64,000 nt of DNA from Vulcanimicrobiota bacterium (GTDB lineage Bacteria > Vulcanimicrobiota > Vulcanimicrobiia > Vulcanimicrobiales > Vulcanimicrobiaceae). The notes beneath the pieces are model-generated. The model was not told the DNA's origin. It saw only the letters and a list, made by a program, of their open reading frames with translations, and searched no databases. This document shows, in pieces, positions 29,201 through 35,907 of this stretch. The DNA lies in contig PMOS01000031.1 of NCBI GenBank assembly GCA_003161435.1, positions 1-64,000 of the forward strand, in the 5' to 3' direction. The translations under genes were made by a program, and so were the position numbers. Numbering within the stretch: position 1 is the first letter of the stretch; every line of letters begins with the position of its first letter.

Positions 29201-32200
29201 CTCTTCGACAAGCACGGTAACGCCGTGCTGACCGGCGTGCTCGTCTACGGAACCGCCGCCGACATCGTGGCCGGCGCGTCGAGCGCCGTCTTCGACTGCA
29301 TGAACGCGGTCGTGGTCACCGATCCGTTCGACCCGTCGGCCACGGCGCTCGTCGCGCAGGCCGTCCCGACGCCGGCGCAAGCACCGGTCGCGCAGACGCT
29401 CGCGCAGATCACCGCATCGTTCTACGCGGATCTCGCCGACACGGCGCATCGCAACGCTAGCCTCACGCTCGCGACGAACGTCCAGGTTGCGGTGAACGAA
29501 GGTACCTACATGGTACCGCCGCCGGCGCTGCAGTCGGATTTCCCGACCACGCTGAGCGCGATCGCGACGTGGTTCGGCACGACGTCGACGGCGATTCAAA
29601 CCGCCAACCCGAACATCACGACGTGGCCCTCCCAACTCGCACCGAACACCGCGTTGCGGCTCCCCGCGCTCGCAGTCACCGCGGGTGCGACGGCCGGCGA
29701 CGGAAAGACTGTGCTCTCGAGCCTCGGTACGATCGCGCAGTACTTCGCCGCCGACGTGGTCGGCCTCGCGGTCGACAACCAGAACGTCGCCAACCTGTTC
29801 AGCGCATCGCCGGCGGTCAACGCCGGCCCGTGGACGACCTCGTCGAAGTTGCCGCCCGGAAGCCAGCTCGTGCAGTTGCAGCGCAACGTGCCGCCGGGCG
29901 GCACCGATCCGGCGAACTTGATGCTCACCCAGTTCAGCATGCTCGGCTATCAGATCGTCGCGAATCAATATTTTCAGGGCAGCAACCTCGGCATCCCGGT
30001 CGGGCCGGTCAGCACCGGCGGCGGTACGGGAGCCGGAAAACTGCGGCGCGTCAACCGGCTCAGTGCGAACACCACCGGCGGCTGGACGTACGACGTCACG
30101 CTCGCCTATTCGGGCCGGCTCACCGGCGCATCCACGACGTCGAGTCCGTACCTGGGAGTCGGGAGCCTGCTGCAGGTCGACCTCGGCTGGTACGATTACT
30201 ACGGCAACACGATCGCATCAGATCTTTCGACGCCCGAACCGGGCGACTCCGGACCGCCGAATCAAACGCCGACGCTGCTCGGCTACACCGATGCGCTCGT
30301 CGGCTTGGGCCAATGGCCTTCCGCAAACGCGTCGTGGCAGGTCGGCGGGGCGGTCGGCGCTCCGCAGCTCACGCTCAACTTCTCGTTCGACACGACGCGC
30401 TACGCGAGCAAGGACGGAGCGCAGCACGCCGCGACCGACGGAGCGCTGTACGCAACGCTGATCGCGCAGTTGCCGATCACCACCGCGAATCCAACGATCG
30501 GCGATCCCAACGGCGCCGCGTTCGCGATCGCGACGAGCTTGTCGAGTACGCCGATCGCCGTCACCGATCCCAATCTCACCACGCTGGTGAATTGGGTCCT
30601 TTCGATCTCGAGCTATCTCGGGCAAGTCGCGGCCGGACAGACGGCGACGGCGCCGGCCTCGCCGCTCCCGCTGACGTTCGACCTACCGATCTCGGCATTG
30701 CCGGCGGAACAGATCTTCGAGCTGAGCTGCGGCTTCACGTTCGCGCGCACCGGTGGCGTGGTCGAAGGCGAGTTCGCGGCGATCTCCGGGGTCCGTTCGA
30801 CGACCACACTGCTGCAGCCGACGATGCCCGCGACGAAAGCACAGCAAAACGGCGGTTCGCCTGGTCTGGTCACCTTCGCCACGAACTTCGAGGCGGCATA
30901 CACCGGGTCGAGCTCGACGCTGAAGGTCGCGGTCGGTCCCAACCGCTTCGACGCCGGCGTCACGTCGTCATCGACGCTCTGGGCGGTTCAGGTCGGAGCG
31001 CCGAGCGAGCCGATCTCGTTCGCGATCGACGACGCGGGCGCGCCGCTCATCTTCGCTCCGCAACCGATCTCCAATAAACTCGTATCGAACTCGGCCGGTA
31101 TCTGGACGTACGCGAGTGGGACGGCGATCGACTTTCAGAATCCGCCGGCATACTCGCAGAGCTTCAGCAACGTCGATCTCGACCAGTGGGTGCGCGAGCT
31201 CTTCACGGCGGTCGACGCGCTGCTCGGGCCGCAATACATCGCAGCGCTGGCCATCCTCGACAATCACACGCCGGGAACGCTGGCGGCGCTGCAGGCGCAC
31301 AAGAAGAGCCTCGCCGCGATGTACGCGCAGCAGATGGCCTTGGTCTTCACCGATCAGAGCGGCTCCAACACGGCGGTCGCGGCGATGTTCGAGCAAGCGA
31401 TGTACGAGCGGCTGGGCAACGCCTATCTCACCCAGGCCGCCCTCGCGTACACCGCCGGTGTCTACGCCGGCACCGTCGAGGCGACGCCACCGAACCTGTA
31501 CGGCCCAGTCGTGCAAACCGGTACGCCGGTTGCCGGCGTCGCGTTCACGCCGGCCAAGATCCCGCTCCAACCGCCGACCACGCCCGCGACGAGTACCAGC
31601 GAACCCCTCACCGTCCTGGTGACGACCCCGTCTCAGACCGGTGATACGACAAATCCGTTCGTCGCGGTCGATCTGACGTACACCGCAACGAACATCGAGC
31701 ACCAGATCGCGCCGTCCGGCGTCAACGGCTACCTGGCTTCGAGTTGGCTGCACTTCGTGCTGCCGCCGTCATCCTTCGCGCCGGCGCTCGGCCAAGTCGA
31801 CATCCCGATGATCCTGCGCGCCTATCCGAGCAGTCCGATCATGGCTGCGCAGAGCGGGCCATCGACGCTTGCGGATCCGACCACGGTCACCGAGGCGACG
31901 GAGTGGACCTACGCGTTCACCTACTCGCTGCCTAGCCACTATCCGCAGGACGTCGTCACCGTGTCGGTCGAGTTCAACCTCCAGCCGAGCTTCGACGTCA
32001 CCGCCGCGACGTTCGCCGATTCGTTTGCCTCGCTCGCCGAGTTCGTCACCGTGTATCCGGCGATCGTGCCCGACCTCGACGGCTCGCTGGCGACGCTCAC
32101 GACGAACGCGCCGGCCGCGCAATTCGGTATCGCGCTCGCAGCCGTGCAGTCGGTCACCGAGATGCTCGATCGCATCGCTCCGCCGCCGCCGACCGGATCG

Positions 32201-33214
32201 GCGGTGCGGCGATTCGCGGTCACGCCCAAGCGTCGCGCGTTCGTGAGCGCGACAGGGACGACGTACGCGTGCTCGCTCCAGGAAACGACCGCCGCCGACG
32301 CGGCTCCGCCGGTGGTCCTGCAGCACGTCGATCCCGCTTCGCTGGTGATCACCGTTACCGTCCCCGCCGCCGGCGGCGAGGTGCCGCAGGTCGAGCTCGC
32401 GCAGCAGTATTTCGATCCGACCAACCCCGGAAACGCGCACTACATCACCAAGCCGGTCGGTCCGCCGGCCGTCGATCCGACGACGCAGGTGACGACGGCG
32501 CAATACTACTTCATCGACACCACCACGTCGCAGCCGGTGCCGTTCGCCACCGCGCAGGGTTACGGACCGCGCACGGTCTTCTATCCGGGCCTGCAAATCC
32601 TCGACTTGCAGGACGCGCAAGCGTCCGCGTACGTCACGCGCAACCAGAATCTCGTCCCCGGCCGCACGACGACCGGCCGCACGACGACCGGCGGATTCGT
32701 CTATCAGACACCCGAGGTCACCTTTACCGCGCCCTGCCGGCCGACGATCGTCCAAACGAGTCCGATCGACATCGGCGCGATCGCTCCGCCGCCGCCCCCG
32801 CCCACGATCGGGAGCGCGCCGCGGTCGCTCGCGGACAACCTCGCGGCGCTCTTCTACACGCTCGTCGAGGGAGCGTCCGCGACGTCGGCGTCGATCCAGC
32901 TCACCGTCGGATACCAGTACCAGCTGTCCGGCTCGGCGATCACGATTCCGATTCTGATGCAGCCGGCGCTGCCCGTCTCGTGGGCTACCGGCAACGACAC
33001 GCTCGCACCGATGATTGCCGATCTTGCGGCCGCGATCGCGAGCTGGTTCGCGCAAGTCCAGCCGGTCGGCGGCGGTCAACTGCTGATCTCGCTCACCGTG
33101 CTGACGACCGTGACCCAACAGCTTCTCCCGTTGGTGCGGCTGACGTCGTTGGAACTCTCGCTCAGCGACGTCAGCCCGGCTCTCACGGTGGCGACACTTA
33201 CCGCTCGGCCGTGA
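23228..33214 (+). CDS. Giant 3328-aa protein D with LysM-like repeats
   Basis: A single uninterrupted frame of about 10 kb. Residues 1-1050 are repetitive beta-rich sequence. A basic, Arg-rich linker lies near 1074-1096 (NRLVRPAARMTRVRRERLF). A helical segment spans about 1310-1370 (VQVQKEQQAQKVLAQSAL onward). LysM-like units follow at about 1450, 1500, 1556, 1624, 2107 and 2160, for example DTLVSLAARF and DTVASVASSFGVTAASL. The C-terminal third is again beta-rich, with a PPPPPP linker near 3187. There is no signal peptide, membrane helix, catalytic motif or LPxTG. Possibilities are a cell-surface or extracellular adhesin or matrix protein, or a component of a toxin or particle exported by an unknown route. 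I do not assign a function. Confidence 0.85.
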   Translation: MSPAAQPKLQSLYTTILGAVSGGQLQLLPAWFPANKPVNAALNALGASAGLTIANVVPKYPAGATQITITGTVTLGATSFSAEIDIGLDANQNYTITIDLPPTDQTSPLSMTLPGAPWFSLANPSISVTSAPQLTGSVTGSITVGNSVCSASAALQPDGSWLFALSWTAPGPTLDGVFQFVGGINLAAALPQPLDAVTGLQLQTLSFQYDFSKSMLEKFTIAMNAPAYTWDIFNNGQSILNGFAFTFVNDRIAKPPAPAVTFSAASSFSINGKGPIDVTLSYATPVFTLSGVPDAKATPVTLVDFVDAFLSAEGPLLPESLSPVTLQSVNATFSRASGKTPAAYSISVALDGNASWALSNTLSVESVGFKVDATKAPVTGSITGRIEFFKSEPKPLALDVSAVYTGTEWVLDTTQVAGTDTDVVSILGGLGFSVPSPLNFTVSDFGSTIHTGSTSPSPYAVVSGSVADFTMPFALPVQLDRVTGCFGVSLGSTSGAQVSPTCLKGAVPLPFAAIAADTSWWGVPITFGYQYTGTPTYTITWVESPGNVLTATLSKPDQNWLGTLAFTGSTTVGSMVEAFISWATGYSYGLASPWNLLDDISLSGLSLQFDFTAETVILKMGFGIDLGFCSVSGVTLTYNAGTTLPAGTKRVEFALDGIFPWNVNSKDPDATTSQLSWDATDPASTKSPPGAGNGYLNLRLLALGQYVTIDGVTSAATVEAAIAAFEKAPKPPAGSTPQLPDVKYDPTTSWLIGLDMGLLQLGSDDTPPNGYCVTVQIVFDDPNLYGLRLALAGTPAKVFGGLDFEIMYRKISDTLGVYQAELTLPASMRTIQTGIYTIQLPTFGVSVYTNGDFEIDVGFPWNADFSRSFTVQAIIFPGIPMLGAGGFYFGKLSSASSNSVPAVTNGTFDPVIVFGFGAQVGFGKSLSIGPLSASFSLTVLAIIQGVIARWNGFTSSDQPGQQDTTQIDGAYYYSLTGTFGIAGTLNGSIDFVIIKASVNIAITVTAQITFAAYEPIVLTISASVDVSASLEINCGLFSFSISFHFSLDLNETFSIPSPSSGSPPWQIAPAQQSNRLVRPAARMTRVRRERLFALGATAGWNSTPTWTNLAPAGASILPLQGYLTFALTGAADEYAASNPTQVCYVATLTIDAQNPIALPAGPTCASASDTSWDALCKLVARWVVAAFWNAPVTCDPTSGVDSLVITEAELLTIHEYLSNEDAQGQPLPNPNPLPIDPGWLETMLEQQIAMTLSGPTDGTPGAPKTVKAAFFPMPGAIELSIPAYGAFPGYQYTFGAYNTIAAADLPLLQSYFNQIAVQVQKEQQAQKVLAQSALTVVPSLSVAGFVFADYFLLIARQMIANMQAGLRDYKYPYVADKTGTLPSVQTILTAITAAGGLIPGVPPPVSNSSDPPNPAPDVAYTAADVFAFNPGMALTPKQTLTIAGADATVGATDTFASIAQSPTYLSAFTAGSLALLNAANATLLQANQPVSYGGGALLVDGGDTLVSLAARFTTLLGTTVQASDLANDATIQQQQNLFIPLAKIALPPFTYSIGGTDTVASVASSFGVTAASLGAPLPDGTPNPNATVAGLFAPPTNNAYVDVPHLTQLAVGTLIAETQQTGSLDTLSAMVSRFHLHGLRLPTVTGSPATPLITPNAAGMWVTGSTGAFALPPAAGLFALTGQQFPIPAIASAPFTIALSGGPSWIAYTSPTSGTINITNASNDPYDPAIEALRTVVTASGYRFVSGYTVPDAQSQLARTPATYSLGTYQNWLTAALPPLPAPAPPAGAVPRIWPFSNGLASILNSATHAVNPNFVLQTQTYDQATGKTNTGTVANYAWASTFEFTVQRLPATSSSPATAGSPASGQTYQVAGANASTIVLLEDIVAQFPMDTNLWGLWLAYAPDPSLRASGLQAFGAGTAFGIGQANLSTVTRPPAGFGMLAMEDSIPANGPIALNGNAMFVRLLWEASITNSGGFYLYYRDGDNGLPEYLFDKHGNAVLTGVLVYGTAADIVAGASSAVFDCMNAVVVTDPFDPSATALVAQAVPTPAQAPVAQTLAQITASFYADLADTAHRNASLTLATNVQVAVNEGTYMVPPPALQSDFPTTLSAIATWFGTTSTAIQTANPNITTWPSQLAPNTALRLPALAVTAGATAGDGKTVLSSLGTIAQYFAADVVGLAVDNQNVANLFSASPAVNAGPWTTSSKLPPGSQLVQLQRNVPPGGTDPANLMLTQFSMLGYQIVANQYFQGSNLGIPVGPVSTGGGTGAGKLRRVNRLSANTTGGWTYDVTLAYSGRLTGASTTSSPYLGVGSLLQVDLGWYDYYGNTIASDLSTPEPGDSGPPNQTPTLLGYTDALVGLGQWPSANASWQVGGAVGAPQLTLNFSFDTTRYASKDGAQHAATDGALYATLIAQLPITTANPTIGDPNGAAFAIATSLSSTPIAVTDPNLTTLVNWVLSISSYLGQVAAGQTATAPASPLPLTFDLPISALPAEQIFELSCGFTFARTGGVVEGEFAAISGVRSTTTLLQPTMPATKAQQNGGSPGLVTFATNFEAAYTGSSSTLKVAVGPNRFDAGVTSSSTLWAVQVGAPSEPISFAIDDAGAPLIFAPQPISNKLVSNSAGIWTYASGTAIDFQNPPAYSQSFSNVDLDQWVRELFTAVDALLGPQYIAALAILDNHTPGTLAALQAHKKSLAAMYAQQMALVFTDQSGSNTAVAAMFEQAMYERLGNAYLTQAALAYTAGVYAGTVEATPPNLYGPVVQTGTPVAGVAFTPAKIPLQPPTTPATSTSEPLTVLVTTPSQTGDTTNPFVAVDLTYTATNIEHQIAPSGVNGYLASSWLHFVLPPSSFAPALGQVDIPMILRAYPSSPIMAAQSGPSTLADPTTVTEATEWTYAFTYSLPSHYPQDVVTVSVEFNLQPSFDVTAATFADSFASLAEFVTVYPAIVPDLDGSLATLTTNAPAAQFGIALAAVQSVTEMLDRIAPPPPTGSAVRRFAVTPKRRAFVSATGTTYACSLQETTAADAAPPVVLQHVDPASLVITVTVPAAGGEVPQVELAQQYFDPTNPGNAHYITKPVGPPAVDPTTQVTTAQYYFIDTTTSQPVPFATAQGYGPRTVFYPGLQILDLQDAQASAYVTRNQNLVPGRTTTGRTTTGGFVYQTPEVTFTAPCRPTIVQTSPIDIGAIAPPPPPPTIGSAPRSLADNLAALFYTLVEGASATSASIQLTVGYQYQLSGSAITIPILMQPALPVSWATGNDTLAPMIADLAAAIASWFAQVQPVGGGQLLISLTVLTTVTQQLLPLVRLTSLELSLSDVSPALTVATLTARP

Positions 33215-33302
33215 CGCGCAACGGCGCATCGCCCATTGAATGGACGGCACCAGCCGGTAAGGTAAGCAAGCGAACGCATGGCATAGCGGACATAACCCGA
33301 AG

Positions 33303-33333
33303 ATGTAAGAAATTCGTCGCGACTTTCTTACAT
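33303..33333. promoter_or_regulatory. Upstream operator of the AbiE operon (inverted repeat 1)
   Basis: ATGTAAGAAA (33303-33312), an 11-nt spacer, and TTTCTTACAT (33324-33333) form a perfect inverted repeat. It ends 2 nt upstream of the -35 box. AbiEi-type antitoxins are known to bind paired inverted repeats in their own promoter and repress it. Confidence 0.8.
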
Positions 33334-33335
33334 GA

Positions 33336-33364
33336 TTGCGATTTGATCCGCGCTCTGCTACAAT
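33336..33364 (+). promoter_or_regulatory. AbiE operon promoter
   Basis: TTGCGA (33336-33341), a 17-nt spacer and TACAAT (33359-33364) make a near-consensus housekeeping promoter placed exactly between the two operators, the second of which overlaps the -10 box and the expected +1. The surrounding DNA is much more AT-rich than the rest of the window. Confidence 0.7.
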
Positions 33365-33392
33365 GTAAGAAACTCGCTGCATTTTTCTTACA
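33364..33392. promoter_or_regulatory. Downstream operator of the AbiE operon (inverted repeat 2)
   Basis: TGTAAGAAA (33364-33372), an 11-nt spacer and TTTCTTACA (33384-33392). The arm sequence and spacing match repeat 1, 60 nt upstream. Binding here would block RNA polymerase at the -10 and start region. Confidence 0.8.
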
Positions 33393-33426
33393 ATTGTCAA
33401 AGCAATCGACCGCTGGCCGCGGCACA

Positions 33427-34059
33427 ATGGCCCTCCTGCGCTCGGAGATCGTGCAACGACCTGCCGGCTCGGTGTTCTCCACTCAGGATCTTTTGGCGGA
33501 AGGACGTCTTGGAACGTCCCGTCCGGCACTCGACATCGCGCTCAAGCGGCTGGTGGACGAGGGTGAGCTCGTGCGCGCCGGCCGCGGAGTGTTTGCTATT
33601 CCCGAGCCCCATGCCGTTCTTGGCAACTTGCCTCCCAAGCTTGAATCGGTGGCGGCTGCGATCGCTCGGCGCAGCGGCGACACAATGCTTCCAAGCGGAG
33701 CGGAGGCTGCCAATCGACTCGGACTGAGCACTCAGGTACCGGGACGCCCTGTGTTCTATACCACGGGTCGGTCGAGCCGCCGTACTGCCGGAACACAGCA
33801 ATACGAGCTGCGCCATCGCACGCCACGTCTCGCGAAGGCTGATCCGCGAGTTGCGGCGATCATTGAAGCGCTACGGACCCTTGGAAAGTCCCGCGCGGAC
33901 GATCGTAGCGTGGTGCGTCAGCTGCAGCGTTCGCTCAGCGATAGCGACAAGGCGCGTTTGCGCCAGCAAGTTTACCTCGCTCCAGGCTGGATGCAGCCCA
34001 TTCTGCGGAGTATCGCAACATCGAATCGCGATTTCGCCTCGACGACTTCGCTCGACTGA
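33427..34059 (+). CDS. AbiEi-family antitoxin (DUF6088-like winged helix)
   Basis: A 210-aa protein. The N-terminal winged helix (VFSTQDLLAEGRLGTSRPALD, then LVDEGELVRAGRGVFAIP) binds DNA and should repress the operon through the two palindromes upstream. The remainder (GDTMLPSGAEAANRLGLSTQVPG and a TPRLAK region) matches DUF6088/AbiEi antitoxins. The start is the ATG at 33427; the open frame upstream runs through the operators and is not coding. Its stop overlaps the toxin gene. In type IV AbiE systems the antitoxin counteracts the toxin without forming a stable complex. The base composition of the region suggests recent transfer. Confidence 0.85.
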   Translation: MALLRSEIVQRPAGSVFSTQDLLAEGRLGTSRPALDIALKRLVDEGELVRAGRGVFAIPEPHAVLGNLPPKLESVAAAIARRSGDTMLPSGAEAANRLGLSTQVPGRPVFYTTGRSSRRTAGTQQYELRHRTPRLAKADPRVAAIIEALRTLGKSRADDRSVVRQLQRSLSDSDKARLRQQVYLAPGWMQPILRSIATSNRDFASTTSLD

Positions 34060-35048
34060 GCCTTGCCGAGCGGCAGCCATACTTCGACGCAGCCGCCGCT
34101 CGGCTCGGGACCGTCCCTACGATTATCGAAAAGGACTTTTGGGTCGTCTGGCTGCTCCAGCACTTGTACGACCTGCCGGACGCGGGTTCGTTCTTCTTCA
34201 AAGGCGGGACATCGCTTTCGAAAGCGTTCAACGTCATCCAGCGGTTCTCGGAAGACATCGACCTCATCATCGACCGAGCCCGCTTCGGATACTCTGGCAA
34301 CGACGACATCGCATCGGCGCCGAGCAAGACTGCAGCGTTGCGGCGAATGGAAAAGCTCGCGACGGATATTTCAGCGTACATCGCCAGTGATATTGTGCCC
34401 CAGTTGGCCGAGCGCTTTCGCGCCGTTCTGACCGAGCGGTTTTCACTCGAGCCGGACCCCGCCGCGCCCACCCATATCCTCTTCTCGTACCCCTCTGAGA
34501 GTACGGACGCATATATTCTACCTCGGGTACTCGTCGAAACCGGCGGAAACGCTGACAGCTGGCCGACTGAAGACAGGACTATTACGCCGTACGTAGCCGA
34601 CGCCGCTCCGGAAGGTTTCGCAGACGTTGGAGTGGTCGTGACGGCCGTTTCAGCGGCGCGCACGTTCTGGGAAAAGCTCACGATCCTCCACAAGACCGCG
34701 CATCGGTTCGACGGCGTTCCTGGATGGCACCCCGCAGCGCGCTACTCGCGCCACGACTATGACGTGTATCGCCTCACGAGATCCACCTTTGCGCAATCGG
34801 CTATCGCGGACGTCTCTCTCTCCGAGGCCGTGCGAGATGCTGCGAACACGTTCTTTCCGGACAACAAAGCCAACTACGATAAATTCATCCCGGGCTCGAT
34901 TCGCCTAGTACCCGCGGACGCAGCGATACCAGCGTTAGCTGAAGACTATCGTGCGATGCGCGACATGATCTTCGGCGAGTATCCGTCGTTTGATGAGATC
35001 GTGACCGAGCTACGCGGCTTGGAAGAGCGCCTAAACGGCCACGCGTAG
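34056..35048 (+). CDS. AbiEii-family nucleotidyltransferase toxin
   Basis: A 330-aa toxin of the AbiEii/DUF1814 nucleotidyltransferase family. The motifs EKDFWVVWLL, FFFKGGTSLSKAF and RFSEDIDLIIDR include the GS-type nucleotide-binding site and the paired aspartates (DID). Members of the family transfer nucleotides to tRNA acceptor ends and stop growth, often on phage infection. No ATG, GTG or TTG precedes the conserved N-terminus in this frame. A CTG at 34056 overlaps the antitoxin's TGA (CTGA) and gives SLAERQPYFDAAAARLG, as expected for the family. The first ATG (34164) would remove the EKDFW region. Confidence 0.85.
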   Translation: MSLAERQPYFDAAAARLGTVPTIIEKDFWVVWLLQHLYDLPDAGSFFFKGGTSLSKAFNVIQRFSEDIDLIIDRARFGYSGNDDIASAPSKTAALRRMEKLATDISAYIASDIVPQLAERFRAVLTERFSLEPDPAAPTHILFSYPSESTDAYILPRVLVETGGNADSWPTEDRTITPYVADAAPEGFADVGVVVTAVSAARTFWEKLTILHKTAHRFDGVPGWHPAARYSRHDYDVYRLTRSTFAQSAIADVSLSEAVRDAANTFFPDNKANYDKFIPGSIRLVPADAAIPALAEDYRAMRDMIFGEYPSFDEIVTELRGLEERLNGHA

Positions 35049-35139
35049 GCATTGGGCTGATGCCCCCGATCTGGGCGTCGCCGACACACAGGCAGATCGG
35101 AACGGGAAGGACTTCGCCATTCATCAACGCGACGGGGCT

Positions 35140-35799
35140 CTATCGGAAGCTCTGGACGACGCCGTTGCACACGAGCGCCCAGCCGTCGACCATCACGAAG
35201 AGCAGCAGCTTGCAGGGCATCGAGATGATCGGCGGGCTGAGCATCACCATACCCAGGCCCATCAGGATCGCGGCGACGGCCAGGTCAATTGCCACGAACG
35301 GTAGATACAGTGCCACGCCGATCGCAAACGCGGCACGCAGCTCGCCGACGACGAACGCCGGGATCACCACGGTGAGCGGCGCCTGCGCGGCCGGCTCATC
35401 GGCGGCCCGGTGCGCGATCCGTGCGAAGACCTCGAGATCGCGCGCCTTGGTTTGGCGCAGCATGAACGCGCGCAGCGGCCCGCTCGCGCGGGTGAGAAAC
35501 GCGGACTGCGACAAGTGGCCCGCGGCGTAGGGACGGATCGCGTCGCGCTGCAGCACTTCGAACGTCGGCGTCATGACCACGCACGTCAGGATCAGCGCTA
35601 GACCGGTGATGACCGCGTTGGGCGGCAGCATCGTCGCGCCGATCGCCGAGCGAACGATGGACAGCACCACGACGATGCGCACGAACGACGTCGAGAGCAC
35701 CAGCACGAACGGAGCGACCGACAGCAGCGTGAGGCCGGCGAGCACGTCGAGCGGAAGCGACCCGTGACCGTGATTCGCGATCCGCAGGAGATCGTCCAT
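35140..35799 (-). CDS. fliP: Flagellar biosynthesis protein FliP
   Basis: A 219-aa export-channel protein. FVRIVVVLSIVRSAIG, PPNAVITGLALILT and SPPIISMPCKLLLFVMVDGW are typical FliP segments. The first helix is not preceded by a long cleavable signal peptide. It is monocistronic here; fliQ is 19 kb away. The ATG lies inside an inverted repeat (GATCGTCCA, 11 nt, TGGACGATC; 35790-35818) that could fold over the start codon in mRNA. A CGGTAAC element is 46 nt upstream. It converges on the AbiE toxin gene. Confidence 0.95.
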   Translation of the reverse strand: MDDLLRIANHGHGSLPLDVLAGLTLLSVAPFVLVLSTSFVRIVVVLSIVRSAIGATMLPPNAVITGLALILTCVVMTPTFEVLQRDAIRPYAAGHLSQSAFLTRASGPLRAFMLRQTKARDLEVFARIAHRAADEPAAQAPLTVVIPAFVVGELRAAFAIGVALYLPFVAIDLAVAAILMGLGMVMLSPPIISMPCKLLLFVMVDGWALVCNGVVQSFR

Positions 35800-35850
35800 G
35801 CACCAATGCTGGACGATCTCGCATCACCGGGGAGTGACGGCGGTGTTACC
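35790..35850. repeat. fliP 5' junction, copy A of a ~60-bp direct repeat
   Basis: ATCGTCCATGCAC, a 3-4-nt variable stretch, GCTGGACGATC, and about 32 further nt (23 matching) recur at 37178-37235. The total is about 80% identity over 60 nt. This copy contains the real fliP start codon. The two copies flank the cytochrome gene. Confidence 0.75.
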
Positions 35851-35851
35851 G
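35845..35851 (-). promoter_or_regulatory. CGGTAAC element upstream of fliP
   Basis: The minus strand reads CGGCCACGGTAACACC, closely like the fliQ upstream sequence CGGCCCGGTAACACA. It lies 46 nt from the fliP start. Confidence 0.4.
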
Positions 35852-35907
35852 TGGCCGCGATTCGTCGCGCACAGGCTTCGGGCTGGGGCGGCGGGTGTCG
35901 TCGTCTC

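Noticed and set aside
30015..30050. Walker A-like GGGTGAGKL in giant protein D
   Set aside because: The residue after Lys is Leu rather than Ser/Thr, no Walker B or ATPase context follows, and the segment is Gly-rich linker sequence.
34164..35048. AbiEii starting at the first ATG (34164)
   Set aside because: This would remove the conserved EKDFWVVWLL region that is clearly encoded upstream in the same frame.
35060..35530. Plus-strand frame overlapping fliP
   Set aside because: Shadow of fliP; no recognisable sequence.
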